DNA of 64,000 bases, from contig NZ_BMNH01000027.1 in the NCBI RefSeq assembly GCF_014646355.1, positions 43,911 to 107,910 on the forward strand. Reading direction: 5' to 3'. The notes under the pieces are model-generated. The model saw nothing but the letters and a program-made list of their open reading frames with translations. It did not search any database and was not told the origin of the DNA. The stretch is from Nonomuraea cavernae. Its GTDB lineage: Bacteria; Actinomycetota; Actinomycetes; Streptosporangiales; Streptosporangiaceae. The position numbers and the translations under genes are program-made. Positions 1 through 8,271 of this stretch are shown in pieces; positions within the stretch are counted from its first letter, which is position 1; every line of letters begins with the position of its first letter.

Positions 1-1
1 G

Positions 2-151
2 ACCCGAGCCGTCCTCCTGGACGCCATGGAGCACCCCGACCGCTACCCGCAGCTGACCATCCGCGTCTCCGGGTACGCGGTCAACTTCGTCCGCCTGACC
101 CCCGACCAGCAGCGCGACGTACTCAACCGCACCTTCCACGGGTCGATATGA
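2..151 (+). CDS. pflB: Pyruvate formate-lyase, C-terminal end (partial)
   Basis: Only the last 49 codons are in the window; the gene enters from the left. The visible peptide carries RVSGYAVNF, the glycyl-radical motif of pyruvate formate-lyase, in which the Gly is oxidised to the catalytic radical. The family converts pyruvate and CoA to acetyl-CoA and formate without oxygen. The stop codon overlaps the start of the activase gene by four bases (ATGA at 148-151), so the two are translationally coupled. The neighbouring activase makes formate-lyase more likely than another glycyl-radical enzyme, but the substrate-binding part is outside the window. Confidence 0.9.
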   Translation, partial: TRAVLLDAMEHPDRYPQLTIRVSGYAVNFVRLTPDQQRDVLNRTFHGSI

Positions 152-873
152 ACGGCGCCGTCAGCTCCTGGGACCTGTCGATCGGAGTGGACGGCCCCGG
201 TACCAGGTTCGTCCTGTTCACCGCCGGTTGCCCGCTGCGCTGCCAGTACTGCCAGAACCCGGAGACCTGGCGGATGCGCGACGGCCGCCAGGCCACCACC
301 GACGAGATCATGGCCGAGATCGGCAGATATCAGCGCTTCATCTCCGTCGCCGGCGGCGGCGTGACCATCAGCGGCGGCGAACCGCTGCTCCAGCCCCGTT
401 TCACCGCCGAACTGCTGCGTCGCTGCCACGACGGCGGCCTGCACACCGCCCTGGACACCTCCGGTCTGCTCGGCGCCCGCGCCGACGACGCCATGCTGGC
501 CGACACCGACCTGGTGCTGCTCGACATCAAGTCCTTCGACCCGGCCACCTACCGGCGCGTCACCGGCGGGCCGGTCGAGCCCACCCTGCGCTTCGCTCGC
601 CGCCTGGCCGAGCTCGGCCGGCCCACGTGGGTGCGATTCGTGCTGGTGCCAGGGCTCACTGACGCGTTCGAGAACGTGGACGCCTTGGCCCGCTTCGTGG
701 CGGCACTGGGCAACGTGGAGCGGGTCGACGTCCTGCCCTTCCACCGCCTGGCCACCGCCAAGTACGCCCGTCTGGGCCTGCGCTTTCCCTTGGCCGACGT
801 CCCGCCGCCCGATCAGGGGCTGCTCGACCGGGTGCACCGCCAGTTCCGGGACCACGGTGTGGTCTCGATCTGA
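148..873 (+). CDS. pflA: Pyruvate formate-lyase activating enzyme (radical SAM)
   Basis: A 241-residue radical SAM protein. The CxxxCxxC motif that binds the [4Fe-4S] cluster is at Cys28, Cys32 and Cys35, followed by a glycine-rich GGGVTISGGEPLLQ stretch typical of glycyl-radical-enzyme activases. It installs the glycyl radical on the lyase encoded just upstream, using S-adenosylmethionine. The length matches short PflA proteins lacking extra ferredoxin domains. The ATG is fixed by its 4-base overlap with the pflB stop. A PFL system in an actinomycete suggests fermentative survival at low oxygen, which agrees with the DosR-like box upstream of the next gene. Confidence 0.93.
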   Translation: MNGAVSSWDLSIGVDGPGTRFVLFTAGCPLRCQYCQNPETWRMRDGRQATTDEIMAEIGRYQRFISVAGGGVTISGGEPLLQPRFTAELLRRCHDGGLHTALDTSGLLGARADDAMLADTDLVLLDIKSFDPATYRRVTGGPVEPTLRFARRLAELGRPTWVRFVLVPGLTDAFENVDALARFVAALGNVERVDVLPFHRLATAKYARLGLRFPLADVPPPDQGLLDRVHRQFRDHGVVSI

Positions 874-1000
874 GGCATCGTGGTCAGAGCGCGGTGAGTT
901 CTGATCTCGCCATTCGCCGTCTTGGGCAGCGCATCACGGGTCGCGGCATGACAGTCGCGGCATGACGGGGCCTGCGCTGACCGAACGACCACGACCTCTC

Positions 1001-1015
1001 GGGACTTCCGGCCCT
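1001..1015 (+). promoter_or_regulatory. Putative DosR/DevR-type box
   Basis: The 15-mer GGGACTTCCGGCCCT is an imperfect palindrome (GGGAC...GGCCCT). It resembles the GGGACYTTNGGCCCT-like sites bound by DosR/DevR hypoxia regulators in actinobacteria. It lies about 215 bp upstream of the CBS-BON gene and downstream of the pfl genes. The rest of the 874-1231 gap shows no convincing ORF. The match is by eye and the distance to the next start is long. Confidence 0.5.
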
Positions 1016-1231
1016 ACACCCGGCTTCCAGCCGGAGTTGTATGGAAATAACCGGATATCACCGTCGCCGGACCCCACGAGCACTACCCCTCCGGCCCGAG
1101 CTGGGACGTCGCCCCGCACGACGGCGTGGCCGAGCCGAGCAGACCGCCCCACGAGCACGCCGACCACGTCGCCGACGTGCTCGCCGCCCCGTGCCCGGCA
1201 TCGTCCGGGTCAGTCACCTCAGGAGCTCACC

Positions 1232-1924
1232 ATGAGAACCATCGTCGAGAACGTGATGACCACCGACATCGCCGCCGTCAACCAGAACGCCTCCTTCCAC
1301 ACCGTCGCCGAACTGCTCATCAGCCGACGCGTCAGCGGCGTGCCCGTGCTCGACGACGACAACCGCGTGCTGGGCGTCATCTCCGAAGCCGACCTGCTGG
1401 CCAAGGAGGAGTTCAAGGAGCGCTACTACGGCGACGACTACCGGCCGCCGCTGCGCGCCCGCATCCGGCACAGCGCCGGCAGTGAGGGCAGCGGCTACCG
1501 CAAGTCCCTCGGCGAGACCGCCGGCGCGCTGATGACCAGCCCCGCCCACGTCACCACCCCCGACATGCCCGTCGTTTCGGCCGCCCGCCTCATGGACCGC
1601 CACGGTGTCAAGCGCCTGCCTGTGGTCGACCCCGACGGCCGACTGCTCGGCATCGTCAGCCGCCACGACCTGATCAAGGTCTTCCTGCGTTCCGACAAGG
1701 ACATCGAGCAGCAGGTGCGCGAGGCCGTGCGGGCCGGCGCCGCCGGCCCGCACGTCACGGTGACCGACGCCGTCGTCACCCTGTCCGGGACACTTCCCGA
1801 GCACAGCCAGGCCATCACCGCCGTCCGGCTGGCCGAGAACATCGACGGCGTCGTCGCCGTCCACGACGAGCTCGACTGGAAGCACGACGACATCGCCGAC
1901 CTGCCCGTGTGGGGCGGCGCGTGA
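1232..1924 (+). CDS. CBS-domain protein with C-terminal BON domain
   Basis: A 230-residue soluble protein. Two CBS motifs (about residues 8-60 and 95-150) form a Bateman module that in other proteins binds adenine nucleotides. A BON domain (about 155-215) follows, with the typical VTVTDAVVTLSGTLPE core. CBS-BON proteins in mycobacteria and streptomycetes are often induced by hypoxia or stress and their biochemical role is unsettled. I chose the ATG at 1232 because AGGAG sits 7 bases upstream and the protein begins directly with a CBS motif. The frame stays open upstream to 962, but that extension is low-complexity. The DosR-like box upstream and the pfl genes suggest a shared low-oxygen role. 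Confidence 0.88.
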   Translation: MRTIVENVMTTDIAAVNQNASFHTVAELLISRRVSGVPVLDDDNRVLGVISEADLLAKEEFKERYYGDDYRPPLRARIRHSAGSEGSGYRKSLGETAGALMTSPAHVTTPDMPVVSAARLMDRHGVKRLPVVDPDGRLLGIVSRHDLIKVFLRSDKDIEQQVREAVRAGAAGPHVTVTDAVVTLSGTLPEHSQAITAVRLAENIDGVVAVHDELDWKHDDIADLPVWGGA

Positions 1925-2030
1925 CCCGGCGTCGTCAGCCGGTGTGAGCTGTTCACAAGGCCCACGTCAGGAGGTGGAAGGTCGCGGTCACCGCCAGGGA
2001 TGTCGGCCGTGACGCGCCCCCGTCCGGCCG

Positions 2031-2870
2031 CTACTGGATGGACACGGCAGTGCCGGAGACCTTGACACGGGCATCCCCGGAGATGGCGGCGCACCTCAGG
2101 AGGCTGGGCCGCCCCATGTCGACGCCTTGGTGAATGGTGAGGACGGTGCCATCGTCGAGGCGTCCCAGATCACGCAGGTAGCCGGTGAAGGCGGCCGCTG
2201 CGGCACCGGTGGCCGGGTCCTCGATGATGCCGCCGGGCGGGAACGGGTCGCGGGCGTGAAAGACGGTGGGAGATTCGGCCCAGAAGAGGTGGACGGTGAT
2301 CCAGCCCAGCTCCGCCATGATCTTGCCAAGGGCATCGAAGTCGTAGTCGAGGTCGGCCAGGCGGTCCCGGGTGGCCGCGGCCAGCACGAGATGGTCATTG
2401 CCGGCGTTGGCGACGTGCGCGGGGTAGGCGGGGTCCAGGTCATCGGCTGACCAGCCCAGCGTGGCCAGCGCCAGCCGTACCTCCTCCTCGGATGCCGGTC
2501 GGGTGGAGGTGGGCGGACTGGTCAGGGTAGCGGTGATCCCACCGGCCGGATCCGCGGCGATCTCCACCGGGACCGGGCCTGCCTGCGTGGTGAGTTCCAC
2601 GGTTCCGGGGCCGATCCGCTCGCCGAGCGCGACCGAGCTCGCGATCGTCGCATGGCCGCAGAAGGACACCTCGGCCAGAGGGCTGAAGAACCGGATCCGG
2701 TACTTGCGCTCGCCCGTGGACAGCAGGAAGGCCGTCTCCGAGTAGCCGAGTTCGGCCGCGATGGCGAGCATCTCCGCGTCTGACATGTCCCGAGCATCCA
2801 GGACCACGCCGGCGGGGTTGCCCCCAGATGGCACGGTAGTAAAAGCGGCATACTTCAGAACTTGGGTCAC
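2031..2870 (-). CDS. PhzF family isomerase/epimerase-like protein
   Basis: A 279-residue protein of the PhzF family, which has the diaminopimelate-epimerase fold of two symmetrical halves. Visible family landmarks are FTTVPSGGNPAGVVL near the N terminus, GYSETAFL with the conserved Glu, FCGHATIAS, and GIIEDPATGAAAAAF in the second half. PhzF isomerises dihydro-3-hydroxyanthranilate in phenazine synthesis, but most relatives have no known substrate, and no other phenazine gene is nearby. The GTG at 2870 puts the family N terminus (TQVLKYAAF) at the start; longer in-frame starts add unrelated sequence. It is convergent with the CBS-BON gene and stands alone. Confidence 0.85.
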   Translation of the reverse strand: MTQVLKYAAFTTVPSGGNPAGVVLDARDMSDAEMLAIAAELGYSETAFLLSTGERKYRIRFFSPLAEVSFCGHATIASSVALGERIGPGTVELTTQAGPVPVEIAADPAGGITATLTSPPTSTRPASEEEVRLALATLGWSADDLDPAYPAHVANAGNDHLVLAAATRDRLADLDYDFDALGKIMAELGWITVHLFWAESPTVFHARDPFPPGGIIEDPATGAAAAAFTGYLRDLGRLDDGTVLTIHQGVDMGRPSLLRCAAISGDARVKVSGTAVSIQ

Positions 2871-2988
2871 TCGGCAATCATGGCGCGGACTGTAACCGAG
2901 ACTGAAATCGTCCAACACACAGCTCATCGTCGACCACCATGCAGGCCACTTTGACCGGATCGCCCCAGGGCGATGGCCGAATGTGACC

Positions 2989-3328
2989 ATGTGTCCACGC
3001 CGAGCGAGATGCTTCAACACCACCGGCCCGTGCAGCCCCCAGCACCACTACATGCTGCCTCCCGCGCAACGGCTCCCCGAGGCGCGCGAGCTCATCGAGA
3101 TGGACCGCTACTTCGTGCTGCACGCGCCCCGGCAGACCGGCAAGACCACGCCGCCCTGATGCTCTCCTGCGAGCGCGCCAAGGCAGCCGGTGACGACGCC
3201 GCGCGGTCGGGATGGCCGAAGAAACTACTCCCGCCGGATTCCTGTCCGTGGTGCTGCGCGATCTGCGCGACTACAAGGTCGCCTCGGGCGGCGAGCCCGG
3301 CAGGTCGAACCCGGCCAGCCCGGCCTGA
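2989..3328 (+). pseudogene. Broken AAA-type ATPase gene
   Basis: From the ATG at 2989 one frame reads FNTTGPCSPQHHYMLPP, then YFVLHAPRQTGKTT, the N terminus and Walker A loop of a common family of actinobacterial and cyanobacterial AAA-like ATPases. It stops at 3157-3159, just after the Walker A. Downstream, the pieces ALMLSCERAKAAGDDA (about 3152-3200) and LRDYKVASGGEPGR (3236-3328) lie in other frames and match later parts of the same family. The intact family is several hundred residues long, so this is a frameshifted, heavily deleted remnant. Only the fragment order is direct evidence; the family match is from memory. Confidence 0.7.
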
Positions 3329-3362
3329 TGCGCGGACCCTCCTCACCAGGACCGCTCGCCCG

Positions 3363-4517
3363 CTACCTCGCGAGCAGCGGCGACGGCTTGTCGAGCAGGC
3401 CGTCGAAGGTGAGCGGGCGGTGCGGATGCCGGCATGGGTTGCCGTCGCTGAGCCAGATGGTCCGCTCGTCCAGATCCATGATCACGGACATGACGGTCGC
3501 CGACCGCTCGTCCGGCGCGGCCCGTACATCCGGATGGCAGCAGACCGAGTACGGATGGTCGGCATGGTCGCTGAGGGCTTCGCGCAGCGAGTCGACGGTG
3601 GCCGGCCGGCCGGTCTCGGCGATGGCGGCCTGGACACGCTGCAGGCGCACCAGGCTGTCGGCCATCGCGTAGAGGGAGACGTCCGTCACCTCCCGGAGCG
3701 GTGCCAGGAAGTGGTTGGTGTGGACGAGGCCACCGCCGACCGGCAGCAGGGGATACACCTGGCTGTGGTCGCCGGGGGCGGTCTCCAGGTTGATCGCGGT
3801 GCCGTCCTGATGGGCCAGCAGGTAGTTGGCGGAGGAGGAACGCCAATGGCGCTGGACCACGTTGACCGCGTCGGTCAGCGTGTGGCAGTCGGCGAGCGCG
3901 CGCAGCACCACGTGGTACGGCAGGCCCGGCGCGCCGCGGTCCGCCGAGGTGACCAGCGCGTTGGTGGCGATGGCGAGCCCCGAGGAGTTCATGCTCGTCT
4001 TGGCCAGCAGCCCGGCCTCCACGACGGTGACGTAGTTGGGGGCGTCGTCCTGCTCCACCTCCAGGACGACCACCGTTTCGAAGCTGTGCACGAGCCAGTC
4101 CCAGTTCTGCCCGACCATGGTGTGGCGGTCGGCCGTGCGGCCGGGCAGGAGCGCGAAGGAGCTGCACTCGCGGGCGTGCGCGGCCCGCATCGACGCGGCC
4201 TGGCGGGCGGTGGCGGCCCACATCACCTCGGTGCGCGCGTTCATGGTGAGGACGTCGGCGAAGGCGAGCTGAGCGCCGTCGGCGATGCCGCGCATCTCCT
4301 CCACGTAAGCGGGGAACACCGCCGCGATCGCGGCCTCCAGCGGCGCGGCGGCCTCGACCGCCTGCTCCCAGCTCCAGCCCGCCGCCCGCGCGAAGGCCGC
4401 CTCGTAGCCGGCTCTGCCACGGTGGACGCGGTCGCGGGCGGCGTCTCCGTAGAGGCGGCCGCGCTCGTAGGGGCCGCCGCTCACCCGGATGCGGGGGTAT
4501 CTCCGTGGTTCGGGCAT
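3363..4517 (-). CDS. C45-type acyltransferase/peptidase (penicillin acyltransferase-like Ntn hydrolase)
   Basis: A 384-residue protein of the acyl-CoA:6-aminopenicillanate acyltransferase (AAT, MEROPS C45) family. These are N-terminal-nucleophile hydrolases made as a precursor and cleaved just before a Cys. Here the candidate nucleophile is Cys118 in RECSSFALLPG, followed by the family's VGQNWDW and later ANYLLAHQDG and GLVHTNHF motifs. Members hydrolyse or form amide bonds on acylated amines. It is the last gene of the leftward operon, 81 bp after the amidohydrolase, so an amide-cleaving role in that pathway is likely. I chose the ATG at 4517 (GGAG six bases upstream) over the ATG at 4529. 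Confidence 0.82.
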   Translation of the reverse strand: MPEPRRYPRIRVSGGPYERGRLYGDAARDRVHRGRAGYEAAFARAAGWSWEQAVEAAAPLEAAIAAVFPAYVEEMRGIADGAQLAFADVLTMNARTEVMWAATARQAASMRAAHARECSSFALLPGRTADRHTMVGQNWDWLVHSFETVVVLEVEQDDAPNYVTVVEAGLLAKTSMNSSGLAIATNALVTSADRGAPGLPYHVVLRALADCHTLTDAVNVVQRHWRSSSANYLLAHQDGTAINLETAPGDHSQVYPLLPVGGGLVHTNHFLAPLREVTDVSLYAMADSLVRLQRVQAAIAETGRPATVDSLREALSDHADHPYSVCCHPDVRAAPDERSATVMSVIMDLDERTIWLSDGNPCRHPHRPLTFDGLLDKPSPLLAR

Positions 4518-4598
4518 CGTGCTCTCCATGCTTCGGGCTCTGCTCGGCGCGGAGATCCGTCGGCCGTGTTCTCCGCGCTCGGTGGTCGGTGAGGTGGG

Positions 4599-6218
4599 TC
4601 AGGGCTTCGGGGGCGCGCCCGTCACCCAGTGACCGGCGATCATCGTGGCGTTCGGCGTGGTCGTCGCGAGCTCGGCCGGGCGCAGGTCATTCAGGTTCGC
4701 GGTGAAGTGGACCAGATCGGCGTACTTGCCGGGGGTGATCGAACCGATGACCCCGTCCAGGCCCAGGGCTTCGGCGGGGAGCAGCGTGTGCATCCGGAGC
4801 GCGTCGTCGAAGCCGAGCCGCTCGTCGGCGCCGATCACGGTGCCGGACTCCGTCTGTCGTCCCATGGCCGAGGCGATGGTCCGGATCGGCCGGTAGTTGG
4901 AGACGAAGGCGTCGCTGGACAGCACCGTCAGGATCCGCCGGTCCAGCTCCGAGCGCAGGGGCTGCAGCCGGTGCGTGCGGTCACCGAGGGTGGCCAGCAG
5001 CTCGTCGCCGCTCTCGGTGAGGAAGTTCGGCTGGTTGACCGGGATGACGCCCAGGTCGGCGATGCGTCCCAGCTGTTGCGGGGTCGGCCCGCCGCAGTGC
5101 TCGATGCGGTGCCGGCCGGTGCCGCGGCCGGCTTCGATGGCCCGCAGGGCGTACTCGATGCCCAGGTCGCCCTGGGCGTGGATGCCGACCTGCCAGCCCC
5201 GGGCCATCGCGTCGGCCACCAGCTCGCTCAGCTGCCCGGGCTGCCAGAACAGCTGTCCCCGGGTCAGCGCGTCGTTCGAGTAGCCGCCGCTGAACAGGGC
5301 GGTGCCGCTGGTGAGCGCGCCGTCGGAGTAGAACTTCATCGCGCCGATCCGGAACCAGTCGTCTCCGATCCCGCTGGACAGCCCCGCCTCGCTCAGCGCC
5401 GGGAGGTTGCTCGACAACGGCATGGCCACGACGCGCATCCCGAGCCGGCCGGCGCGCCGCGCGCGCAGGTAGGTGCTCATCTCGCGCCGGGTCACCTGCG
5501 GATCGCAGACGGTCGTGATGCCGGCCGCCTGGTAGGCGCGGACGCCCACCTCCAGCGCGTGGTCGAGGTCCTCGGCAGTGGCGTCGAAGTGGAAGTTGGG
5601 GCCGTGGCAGCCGATGTCGACGGCCCGGGGGAAGACGAGGTCCAGGGCGGCGTCGACGCAGTAGCCGCGGGCGCGCCCCGTCTCGTCGCGGTCGAAGTAG
5701 CCTCCCTTGGGATCGGTCCCGGTCGCGCCGCCGGCCATCGCGAGGGCCACCGAGTTGACCACCGCGCTGTGCCCCGACTTGTGGAAGACGATCACGGGGT
5801 GGTTCGGGCTGACCGCGTCCAGGTCCGCGGCCGTGGGCAGGCGGCCCTCCGGATACTTGGCGACGTCCATGCCCGAGCCGCGCACCCACGTCCCGGCCGG
5901 CTGGGCGAGGGCCGCCTCCCCCACCGCGCGGGCCAGGTCGGCGATGGAACGGACCGCCGGGTAACCGGCGTCCACCCCGGACATGGTCTCTCCGGTGGCG
6001 AGCAGGTGGTTGTGCGGGTCGACGAAGCCCGGGGTCAGGCAGCCGCCGCCCAGGTCGACGATCTCGTACCGGGCGCCGGTCAGCGCCGCGCGCACCGCCT
6101 CCAGCGTGCCGACCGCCGCGACGCGCGAGCCGCGGACGGCCACCGTGTCGGCGGTCCCGGCCGCCACCTCCGGCGACACCACCGCGGCGCCGGTCAGCAG
6201 CACCGTCTCGTCGTCCAT
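4599..6218 (-). CDS. YtcJ-type metal-dependent amidohydrolase (copy 1)
   Basis: A 539-residue amidohydrolase of the YtcJ/NfdA-like branch. The metal-binding HxH is in GFVDPHNHLL, and later landmarks are GIHAQGD, HRIEHCGG and LSSDAF. YtcJ-like enzymes deacylate N-formyl or N-acyl amines or hydrolyse other C-N bonds; the substrate cannot be read from sequence. The start codon shares one base with the stop of the upstream deacetylase gene (TGATG around 6216-6220), so it is translationally coupled in the operon that begins at 10294. It is one of three paralogous amidohydrolases in this island. Confidence 0.88.
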   Translation of the reverse strand: MDDETVLLTGAAVVSPEVAAGTADTVAVRGSRVAAVGTLEAVRAALTGARYEIVDLGGGCLTPGFVDPHNHLLATGETMSGVDAGYPAVRSIADLARAVGEAALAQPAGTWVRGSGMDVAKYPEGRLPTAADLDAVSPNHPVIVFHKSGHSAVVNSVALAMAGGATGTDPKGGYFDRDETGRARGYCVDAALDLVFPRAVDIGCHGPNFHFDATAEDLDHALEVGVRAYQAAGITTVCDPQVTRREMSTYLRARRAGRLGMRVVAMPLSSNLPALSEAGLSSGIGDDWFRIGAMKFYSDGALTSGTALFSGGYSNDALTRGQLFWQPGQLSELVADAMARGWQVGIHAQGDLGIEYALRAIEAGRGTGRHRIEHCGGPTPQQLGRIADLGVIPVNQPNFLTESGDELLATLGDRTHRLQPLRSELDRRILTVLSSDAFVSNYRPIRTIASAMGRQTESGTVIGADERLGFDDALRMHTLLPAEALGLDGVIGSITPGKYADLVHFTANLNDLRPAELATTTPNATMIAGHWVTGAPPKP

Positions 6219-7048
6219 CAGGTCACCTCCTGGTCGAGCAGATGGGCGGCCAGTTCGCCCATCGTGGGGAGCCACACCTCGCCGAGCTCCTCCGCGGTCT
6301 CGATCAGCCGCGCCGGCAGCGCCACCCGGGACGGCCGGCCCACGAGCTGCGGGTGGAGCACCATGGTCGTCACGCCGCCGAGGGCGTGGATGGCCCGCAG
6401 CTCGTCGGTCCAGATGCGGGCGATCTGGTCGTTGGCCAGGAACTGCCGGTAGTTCGGCGGGTTGTTGGCGAACAGCAGGTGGGGGCCGTCGTCGAGAGCC
6501 CAGTGCGTCGGTATCTCGGCGATCGGGCCGTGCTCGCCGCGCACGACGTACGGGTGGACGGCGTCCATGAAGTTGGAGGAGAACGTGCAGCCGATCTCGG
6601 CGAGGATGTCGCGGGTGTGCTCGGTGACGTCGTACAGCGGCGCGCGGTAGCCGCGCACGGGCGTGCCGCTCACCTGCTCCAGAGTGTCCTTCACGGTACG
6701 CAGCAGCGCCGCCTCGGCCGGACGGGAGCGGTCCGGCAGCGGGTTGTGGTCGGTGCCGTGCATGGCGATCTCGTGCCCCTCGGCGACGATCTTCCCGATC
6801 GCCCCGGGCGCGTCCACCGCGACGTCGGAGGGCACGAAGAACGTGGTGCGGATCCCGTGCTCGGTGAGCAGCCCGAGCACGAGGTCCAGCCCTTGGCCGA
6901 GGTCGTAGTCGCCCGAGGACAGCACCGCCGGCCGGGCGGCGTTCCCCGGGTCCTTGGAGGTCCACATGGTGTGGGCGTCCAGGTCGAAGGTCAGGCACAG
7001 CGCGCTGCGCTGGCCTGGCGGGTACGCGGGCGAGCTCCGCTCGGTCAT
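6218..7048 (-). CDS. Polysaccharide deacetylase-family (PuuE-like) hydrolase
   Basis: A 276-residue NodB-fold protein. Motifs are FDLDA (metal/base Asp), HGTDH (metal-binding His pair), GYRAPLYD (conserved Arg) and a late MVLHPQ. There is no signal peptide, so it acts in the cytoplasm. This pattern fits the PuuE allantoinase-like and amidohydrolytic branch better than secreted chitin or peptidoglycan deacetylases. It overlaps the M20 gene by four bases upstream and the amidohydrolase by one base downstream. Removal of an acyl or carbamoyl group from a small molecule is inferred from its company. Confidence 0.83.
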   Translation of the reverse strand: MTERSSPAYPPGQRSALCLTFDLDAHTMWTSKDPGNAARPAVLSSGDYDLGQGLDLVLGLLTEHGIRTTFFVPSDVAVDAPGAIGKIVAEGHEIAMHGTDHNPLPDRSRPAEAALLRTVKDTLEQVSGTPVRGYRAPLYDVTEHTRDILAEIGCTFSSNFMDAVHPYVVRGEHGPIAEIPTHWALDDGPHLLFANNPPNYRQFLANDQIARIWTDELRAIHALGGVTTMVLHPQLVGRPSRVALPARLIETAEELGEVWLPTMGELAAHLLDQEVT

Positions 7049-8271
7049 GACTCTCCAGACAGGTACTGGCGTGCGGAATCGCACAGGATGTCCACGAGTG
7101 CTTCCAGCTCGGCGAGCCGGACGTGCTCGTCGTCGGTGCCCATCGTGGCCGGGTCGGGCCCGATCACGCAGGCGGGTACGCCCGCGTGGCGCCACAGCCG
7201 GGCGTCGGTGCAGCCGATCCCGGTGGAGGGGACGGGCCGGTGGCCGGTGCGCCGGGTGACGGCCTCGGTCACGGCCGTGACGATGTCCGCGTTCTCGCCG
7301 GTGGAGTTGGCGGGTCCCCGGCCGAGGACCTCGACCCGGCCGCCGGCCTCGCGCGCCAGCTCCTCGACGCGGCCGAGCAGGTCCTGCGGGTCGACCGTCT
7401 CGGGTACGCGCAGGTCGACGCTGAGCCGGCAGTCGGCCGGGCGCATGTTGACCGCCAGGCCGCCGCGGACGGTGCCCAGGTTGAGCGAGACCTCCCGGAC
7501 GATGCGGGCGGCGCCGTCGCCCAGCAGCCGGTCCATCGCCTCGTCGCGGGCGGTCGGCGGCGGGTGTGAGGCCGCGAGCCCGTGGTTGACGTCGGCGACG
7601 AGGTCGGCCACCCGCCGGGCGAATCCGGCGGCGCGCAGGATCGCGCCCTCCCCGGCGCCGGGGTACGCGGCGTGCATGCTCTGGCCGGGCACGTGCACCA
7701 TGAGCCAGAGGTAGCCGCGTTCGGCCACCCGTACCAGGCCGAGAGACGACGGCTCGGTGCTGACCAGCGCGTCGCCGAGCAGGTCGGGCCGGCGCCGGAG
7801 CAGGCCGCGCGCGCCCATCGGGCCGAAGGTCTCCTCGTCGCACACGAGGACCAGGGAAAGCCGTCCCGGCAGGTCGCCGGCGCTCTCCCGCAGCCGGCGG
7901 GCGGCCACGAGGAACGCCGCGACGCCGCCTTTCATGTCGACCGCTCCCCTGCCGTGCACCCGGTCCGCGGCCCGCCGGGGGCGGGACGGCGGGCCGGAGG
8001 CGGGGAACGTGTCGAGGTGCCCGTTCCACACCAGGTGCCGGCCGTCCCGGCCGGTGGGCCCGAGCACGTCCACGACGATGTTGCGACGGCGCGCGGCCGG
8101 CCGGTCCAGCCGGTGCGGCAGGCCGGCGCGGTCGCAGTACGCGGTCACGACCCCGGCGACGTCGCGCACGTCGCCGGGCGGGTTGGGGCTGGGCGCGGCC
8201 AGCAGGTCGAGGACGAGCGTGCCGAGCTCGTCCCGGAGGGCCGCGCCCGCCGCCGTCGGCGGTGCGGTCAT
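7045..8271 (-). CDS. M20 family deacylase/peptidase (ArgE/DapE-like)
   Basis: A 408-residue dinuclear zinc hydrolase. The metal and catalytic motifs run in family order: WNGHLDTFPA (His and Asp), GRGAVDMKGG (bridging Asp), CDEETFGPMGARG (general base Glu pair), and a C-terminal TDDEHV with the last His. Members remove acyl groups from N-acyl amino acids or split dipeptides, as ArgE and DapE do. It lies between the monooxygenase and the deacetylase with 4-base ATGA overlaps on both sides. A substrate with an N-acyl bond is likely; which one is not visible. Confidence 0.88.
   Translation of the reverse strand: MTAPPTAAGAALRDELGTLVLDLLAAPSPNPPGDVRDVAGVVTAYCDRAGLPHRLDRPAARRRNIVVDVLGPTGRDGRHLVWNGHLDTFPASGPPSRPRRAADRVHGRGAVDMKGGVAAFLVAARRLRESAGDLPGRLSLVLVCDEETFGPMGARGLLRRRPDLLGDALVSTEPSSLGLVRVAERGYLWLMVHVPGQSMHAAYPGAGEGAILRAAGFARRVADLVADVNHGLAASHPPPTARDEAMDRLLGDGAARIVREVSLNLGTVRGGLAVNMRPADCRLSVDLRVPETVDPQDLLGRVEELAREAGGRVEVLGRGPANSTGENADIVTAVTEAVTRRTGHRPVPSTGIGCTDARLWRHAGVPACVIGPDPATMGTDDEHVRLAELEALVDILCDSARQYLSGES

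Noticed and set aside
962..1231. N-terminal extension of the CBS-BON protein
   Set aside because: The extra 90 residues are Pro/Thr/Arg-rich and match no domain, while the ATG at 1232 has a good ribosome site and starts at the CBS domain.
2973..4592. A 539-codon open frame on the plus strand
   Set aside because: Its main part is antisense to the C45 hydrolase gene; only its first part overlaps the broken ATPase, in the wrong frame.
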